This document shows positions 7,123 through 15,375 of a stretch of DNA of 19,223 nucleotides, one piece after another. Positions within the stretch are counted from its first letter, which is position 1, and each line of letters begins with the position of its first letter. The notes under the pieces are model-generated. The model did no database searches. It had not been told where the DNA came from and worked only from the letters and a program-made list of their open reading frames with translations. Location of the stretch: the NCBI GenBank assembly GCA_031276545.1, contig JAISMW010000062.1:1-19223 (forward strand), given 5' to 3'. Source of the stretch: Tannerellaceae bacterium. Its GTDB lineage: Bacteria > Bacteroidota > Bacteroidia > Bacteroidales > Tannerellaceae. A program made the position numbers and the translations under genes.

Positions 7123-7868
7123 TCCCCTGTCTGGACGTGAAAGACGGCATGACGGTGAAGGGCGTCAACTTTGTGAATTTCCGCGACGCCGGCGACGCCG
7201 TCGAACTGGGCGCCCGCTACAGCCGCGAAGGAGCCGACGAACTGGTCTATCTGGACATCACCGCCTCGCACGAAGGGCGGAAGACCTTCACCGAGCTGGT
7301 CAGGAAAGTGGCCGCCCGGCTGAACATCCCCTTCACCGTGGGGGGAGGAATCCATGAACTGCGCGATGTAGACAGACTGCTTTCTGCCGGCGCCGACAAA
7401 GTATCCGTCAACTCGGCCGCCCTGCGCAGTCCCCGACTGATAGAAGACATCGCGAAGCACTACGGAAGTCAGGTCTGTGTGGTAGCCATCGACGCCCGTT
7501 ACGAAAACGCTCACTGGCTCTGCTACCTGAACGGAGGCCGCATACCGTCGGACAGAGACCTGTTCCGCTGGGCGGTGGAAGCCGAAGAACGCGGAGCGGG
7601 CGAAATCCTTTTCACCAGCATGACGCACGACGGCGTGAAAAACGGATATGCCGACGATGCCCTGGCTACGCTGGCCGGAATGTTGCACATCCCGGTGATA
7701 GCATCGGGCGGAGCCGGCCGGAAAGAACACTTCCGAGACGCCTTCCTGCGCGGACATGCCGATGCAGCGCTGGCCGCCAGCGTGTTCCACTTCGGCGAAA
7801 TCGGCATAGCCGACCTGAAGGCCTACCTGTCCGGCGAAGGAATTCAGGTGAGACGGGAAACGGAATAA
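7104..7868 (+). CDS. hisF: Imidazole glycerol phosphate synthase, cyclase subunit
   Basis: HisF condenses PRFAR with ammonia from HisH. The 254-residue barrel has the two catalytic aspartates in their canonical places: Asp11 in [10 protein letters not shown] and Asp130 in VVAID. Phosphate-binding loops TVGGGI (78-83) and IASGGAG are intact. The loop usually written D-x-DGTKxGYD reads [13 protein letters not shown] here: Asp176 is kept and the final Asp of the motif is Ala, so the enzyme should still be active. The start overlaps hisA by 19 bp, and the stop overlaps the hisIE start by one base (TAATG), consistent with one transcript. Confidence 0.97.
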   Translation: MLAKRIIPCLDVKDGMTVKGVNFVNFRDAGDAVELGARYSREGADELVYLDITASHEGRKTFTELVRKVAARLNIPFTVGGGIHELRDVDRLLSAGADKVSVNSAALRSPRLIEDIAKHYGSQVCVVAIDARYENAHWLCYLNGGRIPSDRDLFRWAVEAEERGAGEILFTSMTHDGVKNGYADDALATLAGMLHIPVIASGGAGRKEHFRDAFLRGHADAALAASVFHFGEIGIADLKAYLSGEGIQVRRETE

Positions 7869-8491
7869 TGAACAATATAAATAAGACGAACGTGAAGATT
7901 GATTTTGAAAAAATGGGAGGCCTGGCGCCCGCCATCATTCAGGACGATAAAACCGGCAAAGTACTAATGCTGGGTTTTATGAACGAAGAAGCTCTGGCCC
8001 GAACAAGAGAGACGGGAAAGGTAACATTCTTTAGCCGTACAAGAAACTGTTTGTGGACGAAAGGAGAGACGAGCGGAAACACGCTGCAGGTAACCCGGAT
8101 ATTGCAGGATTGCGACATGGATACGCTGCTGCTGAAAGTCCGTCCGGCAGGTCCGGTCTGTCATACGGGAAGCGATACCTGCTTCGGCGAACAGAACACG
8201 CCGGACGACCTCCTGTTTCTGAAACAACTGCAAAGCATCATCGAGCAGCGCCGGCAGGAAATGCCGGACGGTTCCTACACCACCACCCTGTTTCTAAAAG
8301 GCGTGAACCGCATGGCGCAGAAAGTAGGGGAGGAGGCCGTGGAAACCGTGATAGAAGCAACGAACGGCACCGAAGAACGCTTCGTATACGAAGCCGCCGA
8401 CCTGGTGTACCACCTGATGGTACTGCTAATCAGCAAGGGACTCCGGCTGGAAGACCTTTGCCGCGAATTAATGAAAAGGCATAAAGAATAA
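7868..8491 (+). CDS. hisI: Bifunctional PRA-CH / PRA-PH
   Basis: Also called hisIE. This fused enzyme carries phosphoribosyl-AMP cyclohydrolase (N-terminal, residues about 10-115) and phosphoribosyl-ATP pyrophosphohydrolase (C-terminal, about 118-205). They act at steps 3 and 2 of histidine synthesis, upstream of HisA. The cyclohydrolase half has MLGFMNEEAL, SRTRNCLWTKGETSGN, and the metal ligands Cys82 with Asp81, 83 and 85 (DCDMD), Cys98 and Cys105 (VCHTGSDTC). The pyrophosphohydrolase half has QKVGEEAVETVIEA (151-164) and YEAADLVYHLMVLL (174-187). The 207-residue length is normal for the fusion. An ATPase gene follows after 5 bp. Confidence 0.96.
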   Translation: MNNINKTNVKIDFEKMGGLAPAIIQDDKTGKVLMLGFMNEEALARTRETGKVTFFSRTRNCLWTKGETSGNTLQVTRILQDCDMDTLLLKVRPAGPVCHTGSDTCFGEQNTPDDLLFLKQLQSIIEQRRQEMPDGSYTTTLFLKGVNRMAQKVGEEAVETVIEATNGTEERFVYEAADLVYHLMVLLISKGLRLEDLCRELMKRHKE

Positions 8492-8496
8492 ACGGG

Positions 8497-9177
8497 ATGG
8501 GAAAAGAATCGGGGCTGTTGAAACTGGAGCGTATCGAAATACAGCGAAACGGGAATGTCATCCTGCGTGAGGCATCCTTCACGCTGGGCGACGGAGAGTT
8601 TGTGTACGTGATTGGAAAAGTCGGATCCGGCAAGAGCAGTCTGCTGAAGGCGCTCTACTGCGAAATACCCGTCACGCAGGGGCGGGCACAGTTGATGGAA
8701 TATAATCTGCGAAAGATTAAACGCAAAGAGATTCCTTTCCTGCGGAGGAAACTGGGTATCGTCTTTCAGGATTTCCAGTTGTTGACAGACCGCACCGTAA
8801 ACAGCAACCTGGAATTTGTACTTCAGGCAACCGGCTGGACGAAGAAAGATGAAATAAACCTGCGCATCAACGATGTACTCAATCGGGTAGGGATGCCGAA
8901 CAAAGGCTACAAGAGACCGCATGAACTGTCGGGCGGCGAGCAGCAGCGCATCGTGATAGCCCGCGCCCTGCTGAACGATCCCCTGCTCATACTGGCCGAT
9001 GAACCGACCGGAAACCTGGATCCGGAAACCGGCGCCCAGATTGTGCAGTTGCTGCACGACATCAGCAGCCGGGGCACGGCCGTTATCATGACAACGCACA
9101 ATTACAATATGGTGCGCGACTTTCCTGCCCGCATCGTAAAGTGCGAGAATGGCGATCTGAGTGATGTGGCCGAATAA
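8497..9177 (+). CDS. ftsE: FtsE-type cell-division ABC ATPase
   Basis: The 226-residue product is a complete ABC ATPase: Walker A GKVGSGKS at 40-47, Q-loop Gln91, signature LSGGEQQ at 144-150, Walker B LLILADE at 163-169, and switch His201. Its size, the 'LGIVFQDFQLL' segment and the 'TGNLDPETG' D-loop fit the FtsE/LolD branch. The position between hisIE and lysC is where Bacteroides genomes usually annotate FtsE; that is from memory. FtsE works with the membrane protein FtsX to activate peptidoglycan hydrolases at division. No FtsX of ordinary size (about 290 residues) is in the window. The large permease at 12955-15363 is on the other strand and of a different subtype. LolD-like export is the alternative reading. 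Confidence 0.85.
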   Translation: MGKESGLLKLERIEIQRNGNVILREASFTLGDGEFVYVIGKVGSGKSSLLKALYCEIPVTQGRAQLMEYNLRKIKRKEIPFLRRKLGIVFQDFQLLTDRTVNSNLEFVLQATGWTKKDEINLRINDVLNRVGMPNKGYKRPHELSGGEQQRIVIARALLNDPLLILADEPTGNLDPETGAQIVQLLHDISSRGTAVIMTTHNYNMVRDFPARIVKCENGDLSDVAE

Positions 9178-9186
9178 AAAATTATG

Positions 9187-9194
9187 TAACTTTG
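9187..9194 (+). promoter_or_regulatory. -7 box of the lysC promoter
   Basis: TAACTTTG is an exact TAnnTTTG match in the 63-bp gap between ftsE and lysC, giving lysC-lysA-glycosyltransferase their own promoter. The leader would be about 40 bases, too short for a lysine riboswitch. Confidence 0.6.
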
Positions 9195-9240
9195 CCTGCA
9201 TTTGAAACAAAATAACAACTAATTTAAAAAGCGTACGGAA

Positions 9241-10554
9241 ATGAAAGTTTTAAAATTTGGCGGCACTTCGGTAGGTTCGGCACAGCGCATGAAGGATGTG
9301 GCAAACCTGATAAAGGGAGCGCGCAGTATCGTGGTATTATCCGCCATGTCGGGGACGACCAACTCTTTAGTCGAAATATCGGAATATCTGTACCGGAAAA
9401 ACTCCGACGGAGCCAGCGAGATTATCAACAAGCTGGCTATAAAATATTATGAACATGCGGAACAGCTCTACCGCACCTCCGAATACAAACAGAGGGCCAA
9501 AGAACTGATATCATACCATTTCGACTACATACGCACGTTTACCAAAGACCTCTTCACCCTGTTTGAAGAACGGGTGGTGCTGGCGCAGGGAGAATTGCTG
9601 TCTACCGGGATGATGAACCTTCTCCTCGGCGAGATGGGCGTCAATTCCGTTATTCTTCCCGCCCTGGACTATATGCGAACCAACAAAAATGCAGAACCCG
9701 ACCCGGTGTACATCAAAGAAAAGCTGCACAAACTGATCAGCGACAATCCGGAGGCCGACCTTTACCTTACCCAGGGGTACATCTGCCGGAATGCCTACGG
9801 AGAGATAGACAACCTGCAGCGGGGCGGGAGCGACTATACCGCATCCCTGATAGGCGCCGCCATCCATGCCGAAGAAGTCCAGATATGGACCGATATCGAC
9901 GGGATGCACAACAACGATCCCCGCTTCGTACAGAATACCTCCCCCGTGCGCCATCTCCACTTTGAAGAAGCCGCCGAACTGGCCTACTTCGGAGCCAAGA
10001 TACTGCACCCTACCTGCATCCTGCCTGCCAAGCTGAACAATATCCCCGTCCGTCTGCTCAATACGCTGCAGCCCGAAGCCCTGGGAACCCTCATCTCGAA
10101 CGTAACGGAAAAAGGACGCATCAAGGCGGTTGCAGCCAAAGACAATATCACCGCCATCAAGATAAAGAGCGGCCGTATGCTGCTGGCCACAGGCTTCCTG
10201 CGCAAGGTGTTCGAGATATTTGAAAACTGCCAGACGCCGATAGACATGGTGACCACCTCGGAAGTAGGCGTCTCCTGCACGATAGACAGCCGCAAACGAC
10301 TGGACGAGATCGTAGACGACCTGAAAAAGTTCGGAACCGTAAGCGTCGACAGCGATATGGTGATTATCTGCGTGGTGGGCGACATGGAATGGGAAAACCT
10401 GGGCTTCGGGGCAAGCATCGTGAATGCCCTGAAGGATATTCCCATCCGTATGATCTCCTATGGAGGAAGCAACTACAACGTCTCCCTGCTGGTAAAATCG
10501 GTAGACAAGCAGCGAGCCCTGCAGGCGCTAAGCAACTATTTGTTTAATCAATGA
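9241..10554 (+). CDS. lysC: Aspartate kinase, monofunctional with ACT domains
   Basis: Phosphorylates L-aspartate, the first step toward lysine, diaminopimelate, threonine and methionine. The 437-residue product starts with the kinase signature KFGGTS (5-10) and has RGGSDYTASL, the 'WTDIDGMHNNDPR' segment and 'EEAAELAYFGAKILHP' of the amino-acid kinase fold. Two C-terminal ACT domains are visible at roughly 305-370 ('ITAIKIKSGRML...') and 375-437 ('VIICVVGDM...SYGGSNYNVSLLV'), which normally bind the feedback inhibitor. The length and the absence of a homoserine dehydrogenase domain fit the monofunctional, LysC-like class. lysA follows after 15 bp, so the first and last enzymes of the lysine branch are co-transcribed. 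Confidence 0.95.
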   Translation: MKVLKFGGTSVGSAQRMKDVANLIKGARSIVVLSAMSGTTNSLVEISEYLYRKNSDGASEIINKLAIKYYEHAEQLYRTSEYKQRAKELISYHFDYIRTFTKDLFTLFEERVVLAQGELLSTGMMNLLLGEMGVNSVILPALDYMRTNKNAEPDPVYIKEKLHKLISDNPEADLYLTQGYICRNAYGEIDNLQRGGSDYTASLIGAAIHAEEVQIWTDIDGMHNNDPRFVQNTSPVRHLHFEEAAELAYFGAKILHPTCILPAKLNNIPVRLLNTLQPEALGTLISNVTEKGRIKAVAAKDNITAIKIKSGRMLLATGFLRKVFEIFENCQTPIDMVTTSEVGVSCTIDSRKRLDEIVDDLKKFGTVSVDSDMVIICVVGDMEWENLGFGASIVNALKDIPIRMISYGGSNYNVSLLVKSVDKQRALQALSNYLFNQ

Positions 10555-10569
10555 TATCGAAAAAAAAAT

Positions 10570-11727
10570 ATGCTCAAAGGAACATTCCCCATTGACAAAC
10601 TGAAGGCGCTCCCCACGCCGTTCTACTATTACAATATCGAACTGCTGAAAGAAACACTGGATGTAGTGAAGGCGGAAGCCGGAAAATACAATTACCGGAT
10701 ACACTACGCCGTGAAAGCCAATGCCAACCCGCGCATCCTTTCCGTGATTGCCCAAAGCGGCCTGGGCGCCGATTGCGTGAGCGGAGGAGAAATACAGGCA
10801 GCCCTGAACGCCGGTTTCCCCGCCGAAACAATTGTCTTTGCCGGAGTAGGCAAAGCGGACTGGGAGATCGAACTGGGACTGGACAGCCGCATTTTCTGCT
10901 TCAACGTAGAGTCGGTTGCCGAGCTGAGAGTCATTCAGGAAATCGCCGCCTCCAAAGGCCAAACGGCCTCCGTAGCCCTTCGCATCAACCCGGAAATAGA
11001 CGCCCATACCCATGCCAAGATTACCACCGGCATGAAGGAAAACAAATTCGGCATCAATCTGGGACAGTTGAACGGAGTACTGGACGAACTGATGCAGATG
11101 AGCCATGTAAAACTGACGGGGATCCATTTCCATATCGGCTCGCAAATCACCGACCTCTCGTCGTTCCAGAGCCTGGCCATTCGGGCCAATGAAATACAGG
11201 ACGACCTGGAAGCCCGGGGTATTCGCCTGGAAAATATCAACTTCGGCGGAGGGCTGGGTATCGACTACTATCATCCGAATCACCTGCCGATTGCTGCCTT
11301 CGAGAACTATTTTGCCGTCATTCACCGGCTGCTGAAACCCCGCGACGGCCAGCAGATACACTTCGAGCCGGGACGCTCCATCGTGGCGCAGTGCGGAACC
11401 CTTATCTCCGGAGTGCTGTATGTAAAGGAAGGCGAAACCAGACGCTTTGTCATCCTGGATGCCGGATTTACGGAACTGATTCGCCCCGCCATGTACGACG
11501 CCTATCACCGGATGGAGAACATCACAAGCGATGAAGCCGTCGAGCTGTACGACGTGGTAGGCCCCATCTGCGAATCGTCCGACGTATTCGGCCGGGACGT
11601 CGAACTGAATAAAGCCCGGCGAGGCGATTTGCTGGCGCTACGTTCTGCCGGAGCCTATGGTGAAATCATGGCCTCGCAGTATAATTGCCGGAAACTTCCC
11701 GCATCCTTCTTCTCAGACACGATATAA
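10570..11727 (+). CDS. lysA: Diaminopimelate decarboxylase
   Basis: Decarboxylates meso-diaminopimelate to L-lysine with PLP. The 385-residue product has the PLP lysine Lys49 in HYAVKANANP, the phosphate-binding GGGLG at 226-230 and EPGRS at 266-270, FHIGSQ at 187-192, and Cys334 in GPICESSDVFG. The C-terminal SAGAYGEIMASQYN is typical of LysA as opposed to ornithine decarboxylases. Length is slightly short but complete. It lies 15 bp after lysC and 9 bp before the glycosyltransferase gene. Confidence 0.95.
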   Translation: MLKGTFPIDKLKALPTPFYYYNIELLKETLDVVKAEAGKYNYRIHYAVKANANPRILSVIAQSGLGADCVSGGEIQAALNAGFPAETIVFAGVGKADWEIELGLDSRIFCFNVESVAELRVIQEIAASKGQTASVALRINPEIDAHTHAKITTGMKENKFGINLGQLNGVLDELMQMSHVKLTGIHFHIGSQITDLSSFQSLAIRANEIQDDLEARGIRLENINFGGGLGIDYYHPNHLPIAAFENYFAVIHRLLKPRDGQQIHFEPGRSIVAQCGTLISGVLYVKEGETRRFVILDAGFTELIRPAMYDAYHRMENITSDEAVELYDVVGPICESSDVFGRDVELNKARRGDLLALRSAGAYGEIMASQYNCRKLPASFFSDTI

Positions 11728-11736
11728 GTAAGCCGG

Positions 11737-12915
11737 ATGGACAGTTTTGCTGTATTCTCTACGCTCGAATGGCTGCTGACAGGCGTGTCTGCCGTGTTGT
11801 TCATCATACAGTTGCTCTATTACCGGATTACCTATTTGCGTCCCTTTCGCAGAATGTCGCAGCAAAACAGCCGGGAGAAATTGGAGGAACAGCCGCCGGT
11901 TTCTGTAATCGTGTATGCCAATAATGAATCGCTCAATCTGAAAGAAAATCTGCCTCTGCTGCTCAATCAGGCGTATCCGCAATACGAAGTGATCGTCATC
12001 AACGACGGTTCTACCGATGAGAGCGACGACGTACTGAAACTGTTCGAAAATGACTATCCCCATCTCTACCATACCTTCATCCCGCAGGAATCCAAATACC
12101 TGAGCCGCCGCAAGCTGTCGCTGACGATAGGGATTAAGGCCGCTAAAAACGACATCCTGCTTTTCACCGAGGCCGGTTGCCGTCCACTCACAGACCGCTG
12201 GATCGCGTCGATGGTACGCAATTATACCGCACAGACGGCCATCGTACTGGGATTCTGCGCGTATCGAACGCATAAGGGTTTTTTTCATAAGCTCGTTTCG
12301 TACGACAATCTGCTTGCCGGCGTGCAGTGTCTTTCGGCCGCGCTGGTCAACCGTCCTTACAGCGGCAACGGACGAAACCTGTCGTACCGGAAATCACTCT
12401 TTTACGAACATAAGGGCTACTGCCATTCCCTGGGTCTTCATGCCGGCGACGATGATTTATTTGTCAACGAAGCTGCCACCGGCGAAAACACCCGCGCAGA
12501 ATATACGTCCGACAGCATTACCGAAATGACCCCCTTCGATTGCTTTGCCGCCTGGAAGGAAATGAAGGTGTCCCGCGTAGCTACGCAACGTCATTTCAAG
12601 GGTACGCGTCTTGCCTTTTACCGGATGGAGCAGACCTGTTCAGCCCTTTTCCTCCTGTCGGTAGCCGCATCCGTCCTCGCGGGTGTTCTGGCCGGCAATC
12701 CGGCCGTTGCACTCGCAGGACTTTTGCTGTATCTCATTCTTTACATTGTAAAGGCCGTTACGTGGAAAAAATTAGCCGTGCTCCTGTGCCAGCGCACATT
12801 TACGGCCTGGCTTCCCTTCCTTGAGATAGCCCGTTTATGCACCGGCCTTTGCATGCACATCTACCGTCTTTTCCGCCGGAAGCGGGACTATACCTTTACC
12901 ATCGGGGGAAAATAA
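11737..12915 (+). CDS. Membrane-bound GT2 family glycosyltransferase
   Basis: The 392-residue product has one N-terminal membrane segment (about 11-29) and a cytosolic GT-A domain at about 53-240. Two to three membrane or re-entrant helices follow (about 302-320, 324-341, 348-374), with a basic end. The GT2 nucleotide-binding motif NDGSTDE is at 89-95 and the catalytic-base region AGDDDLF at 236-242. Where most GT2 enzymes have a DxD metal motif, the sequence reads TEAGCRP (144-150). In place of the processive QxxRW motif it has 'ATQRHFKG'. It may therefore be a non-processive or atypical transferase. The donor, acceptor and product cannot be told. It lies 9 bp after lysA and is probably the last gene of that operon. 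Confidence 0.85.
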   Translation: MDSFAVFSTLEWLLTGVSAVLFIIQLLYYRITYLRPFRRMSQQNSREKLEEQPPVSVIVYANNESLNLKENLPLLLNQAYPQYEVIVINDGSTDESDDVLKLFENDYPHLYHTFIPQESKYLSRRKLSLTIGIKAAKNDILLFTEAGCRPLTDRWIASMVRNYTAQTAIVLGFCAYRTHKGFFHKLVSYDNLLAGVQCLSAALVNRPYSGNGRNLSYRKSLFYEHKGYCHSLGLHAGDDDLFVNEAATGENTRAEYTSDSITEMTPFDCFAAWKEMKVSRVATQRHFKGTRLAFYRMEQTCSALFLLSVAASVLAGVLAGNPAVALAGLLLYLILYIVKAVTWKKLAVLLCQRTFTAWLPFLEIARLCTGLCMHIYRLFRRKRDYTFTIGGK

Positions 12916-12935
12916 TCCGGCCGTCTGCCGGCGGT
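12911..12935. terminator. Candidate hairpin between convergent genes
   Basis: CCGGC (12917-12921), loop CGTCT, GCCGG (12927-12931). Read on the minus strand it is followed by ATTATTTT, so it may terminate the permease transcript. On the plus strand it has no U-tract. The gap between the two convergent genes is only 39 bp. Confidence 0.35.
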
Positions 12936-12954
12936 GATACGGAACGCCTCTCCG

Positions 12955-15363
12955 CTAATCCATCTTCATAGCCTGCACGGGATTCAGGCGGGAAGCCCTC
13001 CAGCTTGGAATGGATACGGAAAGGGCAGAGAGCAGGCATACCGACAAACCGGCCGAAACAAATACCCACCACGGCAAATCCGTCCTGTCGGCAAAATTCC
13101 GCAACCATAACGTCATTACCCGGTACGCTGCCGGAACGGATAGGGCGAATGCTATCCCTATCCAGATGAAAAAGCGGCCGTTCAGCAGACGGATGATGTC
13201 CATCGCCGTGGCTCCGTTCACTTTGCGGATACCGATTTCCCTCGTCTTGCGGCGTATGATAAAGGCCAGGATGATGATAAGCCCCAGGTTGGCGACAGTC
13301 AGGCTGAACAGAGCGAAAATGCGCACCAGCGCCTGCGCGTTCAGTTCGTTGCGATACACGGCGGCGTATACATCCTGCAGGAAGGCATAATCCGCCGGAT
13401 AGTCGGGATTGACCGACTCCCATACACGGAGAAATGTGGCCAGCCCTTCCTGTTTCTGTCCGTCGGCGAAGCGCACCAGTATGCAGTGCTGGAAGTTTTT
13501 TCGCTGGAGGACAATCTGGGGCGCCGGTTCTTCAAACATTGTGGTATAGTTGAAATCGTCGGTCACGCCGGCGATAATTCCCCTATTGATGTAGCTCACT
13601 CCTTCCCGTTCGCTCAGGAACAGAGGCTGACCTACGGCCTCTTCCGGCGAGGAAAAGCCCAGGACGTGCAAAGCCTTGCGGTTGATGACGTATTCTTCGC
13701 TCACCGCGGATGCCGTGGCAGCGGCCTGCCCGGAGGTATAGTATTCCATGGCGAGACGGAGCTCTTCCTGATAGGTACGGGAGGAATGGGCAAACACGCT
13801 TCCGGCAACCGGCTGTATCCGAAAGAACGGGAGGAAGTCTTCGCCTACGGCCAGCACGGAAACGGGGCGTTCGTCTTCCGGGGTTTCGCCTTCCCGCCGG
13901 ACGTTTACCCTGTCGCGGATCGAGGAGCCCGGCAGTTGCATGGCCGAGGTGACGGATTCTATCTCCGGATATTGGAGGAGTTCGGCTTTCAGTACTTCGT
14001 ATTTCTCCTTCACCGGATCGGGCTGTTCCTTCATGACCAGTATCTGCTCTTCCAGGCCTCCGACCTGCAGGCTACGGATCCGGTGTATCTGCCTGCTGAC
14101 GCCGAAGCTCATGATGACGATGAACATCACCATGCTGTACTGTGCAATCAGCATAAAGCGGACGTTGGAGAGCGAGAAGCCTGCCGGCTTCCAGTCCGTT
14201 TGCATACTCAGGAACAGGGTGGACGACATGCCGGTAAGGACGGGCAGTATGGAAACCAATCCAATCAGCAGCAGAAACAGGCTGCACAGAACGGCCGCCT
14301 CCGCTACGGTAAGCGCCGACTGACTCAGGTGCAGATACGGCGCAAGTATATTGCCGGCCAGGCCGCCCGCCAGGATGGAGACCGCTCCCGTAGCCAGCGC
14401 CTGGAGACTTTCGTCCTTCAGCACTTCCCACGACGACGCCCCGTTCAGCCGCAGGAGACGGTAATACTTCCGGTTGCCGGCAAAGATCAGTCCGGCGTTC
14501 AGCCAGAGGTTGAAAAAGACGATCGTGAGCAGGAGCAGATTGGCTCCCGCCACCAGATAGATGTAGAGGATATTCCCGTTGGCTTCCATTTCACGCCCCG
14601 TGTGGCTGCGCAGGTGGATATCGGTCAGCGGCGTCAGGACGGGACTGATTGTTAGCCCGGCTTCCCGGCTTGCTTCTTCCAGTTCCGCGGCAATGGACTG
14701 CTTCACCTCCGACAGGACGGCCGAAGGATGCAGCAGCAGATACGTATAGGTGAAGTCGTTGTACTCTTCCTCCGGATGGCTCAGTATCAAATCCGTGTGG
14801 AAATGCGAAGTTTCGGGGAAGTCTTCGTACACGCCGCTGACAAACACGGTGCGCGCTTCGATTCGCCGTCCGGAGATGCCAAGCTCCTTCCCGACGGGAT
14901 TGTCCTCTCCGAAAAGCCGGCGGGCAAAACTTTGGCTCACCACCGCCTTTCCGGCGCCCTCCAGGACGCTGGCCTTGTCGCCCGACAGCAGGGGGAAACT
15001 GAAGACCTCGAAGAAATTCCCACCGGCCTGGTAGAAATTGTTCACCACCTGCCTTTTTCCCCGGTATTCCAGCAGGCCGGTTTCCGCTTTCACCAGAAAT
15101 ACGGCGTCTTCTATGCCGGGTACTCTGCCGATCTCCGGACGGTTTCGGGAGATGCCCCATATACGGGCGTCCAACGGTTCGCTGCCTGTTTGCCGGGAAT
15201 ACCTTACCAGACGGTCGGCATTCGCATGAAAACGATCGTAGCTCCATTCCCTCTTTATATAGATAAAGGAAAGCAGCAGGCCGGCAAAGACCACCGACAG
15301 CCCCGCCAGACTGACTAAGCGGAGCGAGCGGTCTTTGTTTAAACGTTTCAACAGTCTAATCAT
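12955..15363 (-). CDS. MacB/FtsX-type ABC transporter permease
   Basis: The 802-residue product has two copies of the MacB-like arrangement. First comes TM1 (about 16-36) with a periplasmic domain to about 262 ('GGNFFEVFSFPLLSGDKASVL', 'AVVSQSFARRLFGEDNPVGKEL'). TMs follow at about 266-290, 320-342, 353-378 and 403-422, then a second periplasmic domain (about 425-675) and three more TMs at about 680-703, 730-752 and 766-788. The FtsX signatures 'RRKTREIGIRKVNGA' (from 704) and the C-terminal 'PSWRASRLNPVQAMKMD' are intact. Proteins of this type couple cytosolic ATP hydrolysis to periplasmic work: efflux, lipoprotein extraction or signalling. No dedicated ATPase or membrane-fusion protein lies beside it, so it must borrow one. 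It starts 12 bp after the arabinofuranosidase stop and is probably co-transcribed with it. The substrate is unknown. Confidence 0.88.
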   Translation of the reverse strand: MIRLLKRLNKDRSLRLVSLAGLSVVFAGLLLSFIYIKREWSYDRFHANADRLVRYSRQTGSEPLDARIWGISRNRPEIGRVPGIEDAVFLVKAETGLLEYRGKRQVVNNFYQAGGNFFEVFSFPLLSGDKASVLEGAGKAVVSQSFARRLFGEDNPVGKELGISGRRIEARTVFVSGVYEDFPETSHFHTDLILSHPEEEYNDFTYTYLLLHPSAVLSEVKQSIAAELEEASREAGLTISPVLTPLTDIHLRSHTGREMEANGNILYIYLVAGANLLLLTIVFFNLWLNAGLIFAGNRKYYRLLRLNGASSWEVLKDESLQALATGAVSILAGGLAGNILAPYLHLSQSALTVAEAAVLCSLFLLLIGLVSILPVLTGMSSTLFLSMQTDWKPAGFSLSNVRFMLIAQYSMVMFIVIMSFGVSRQIHRIRSLQVGGLEEQILVMKEQPDPVKEKYEVLKAELLQYPEIESVTSAMQLPGSSIRDRVNVRREGETPEDERPVSVLAVGEDFLPFFRIQPVAGSVFAHSSRTYQEELRLAMEYYTSGQAAATASAVSEEYVINRKALHVLGFSSPEEAVGQPLFLSEREGVSYINRGIIAGVTDDFNYTTMFEEPAPQIVLQRKNFQHCILVRFADGQKQEGLATFLRVWESVNPDYPADYAFLQDVYAAVYRNELNAQALVRIFALFSLTVANLGLIIILAFIIRRKTREIGIRKVNGATAMDIIRLLNGRFFIWIGIAFALSVPAAYRVMTLWLRNFADRTDLPWWVFVSAGLSVCLLSALSVSIPSWRASRLNPVQAMKMD

Positions 15364-15375
15364 ATTGTTTCGGTT

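Noticed and set aside
8275..9210. 311-codon minus-strand frame opposite hisIE and ftsE
   Set aside because: Antisense to two genes with complete catalytic motifs.
9178..9240. Lysine riboswitch or attenuator before lysC
   Set aside because: The whole gap is 63 bp and contains the promoter box; the remaining leader is too short.
13486..14655. 389-codon plus-strand frame opposite the permease gene
   Set aside because: It is antisense to a protein with clear FtsX/MacB motifs and has no recognisable features of its own. It is a composition effect of G+C-rich DNA.
8497..15363. FtsE (8497-9177) and the permease (12955-15363) as one transporter
   Set aside because: The permease is about 800 residues with two MacB-like halves, unlike FtsX (about 290 residues), and the genes are convergent and in different operons.
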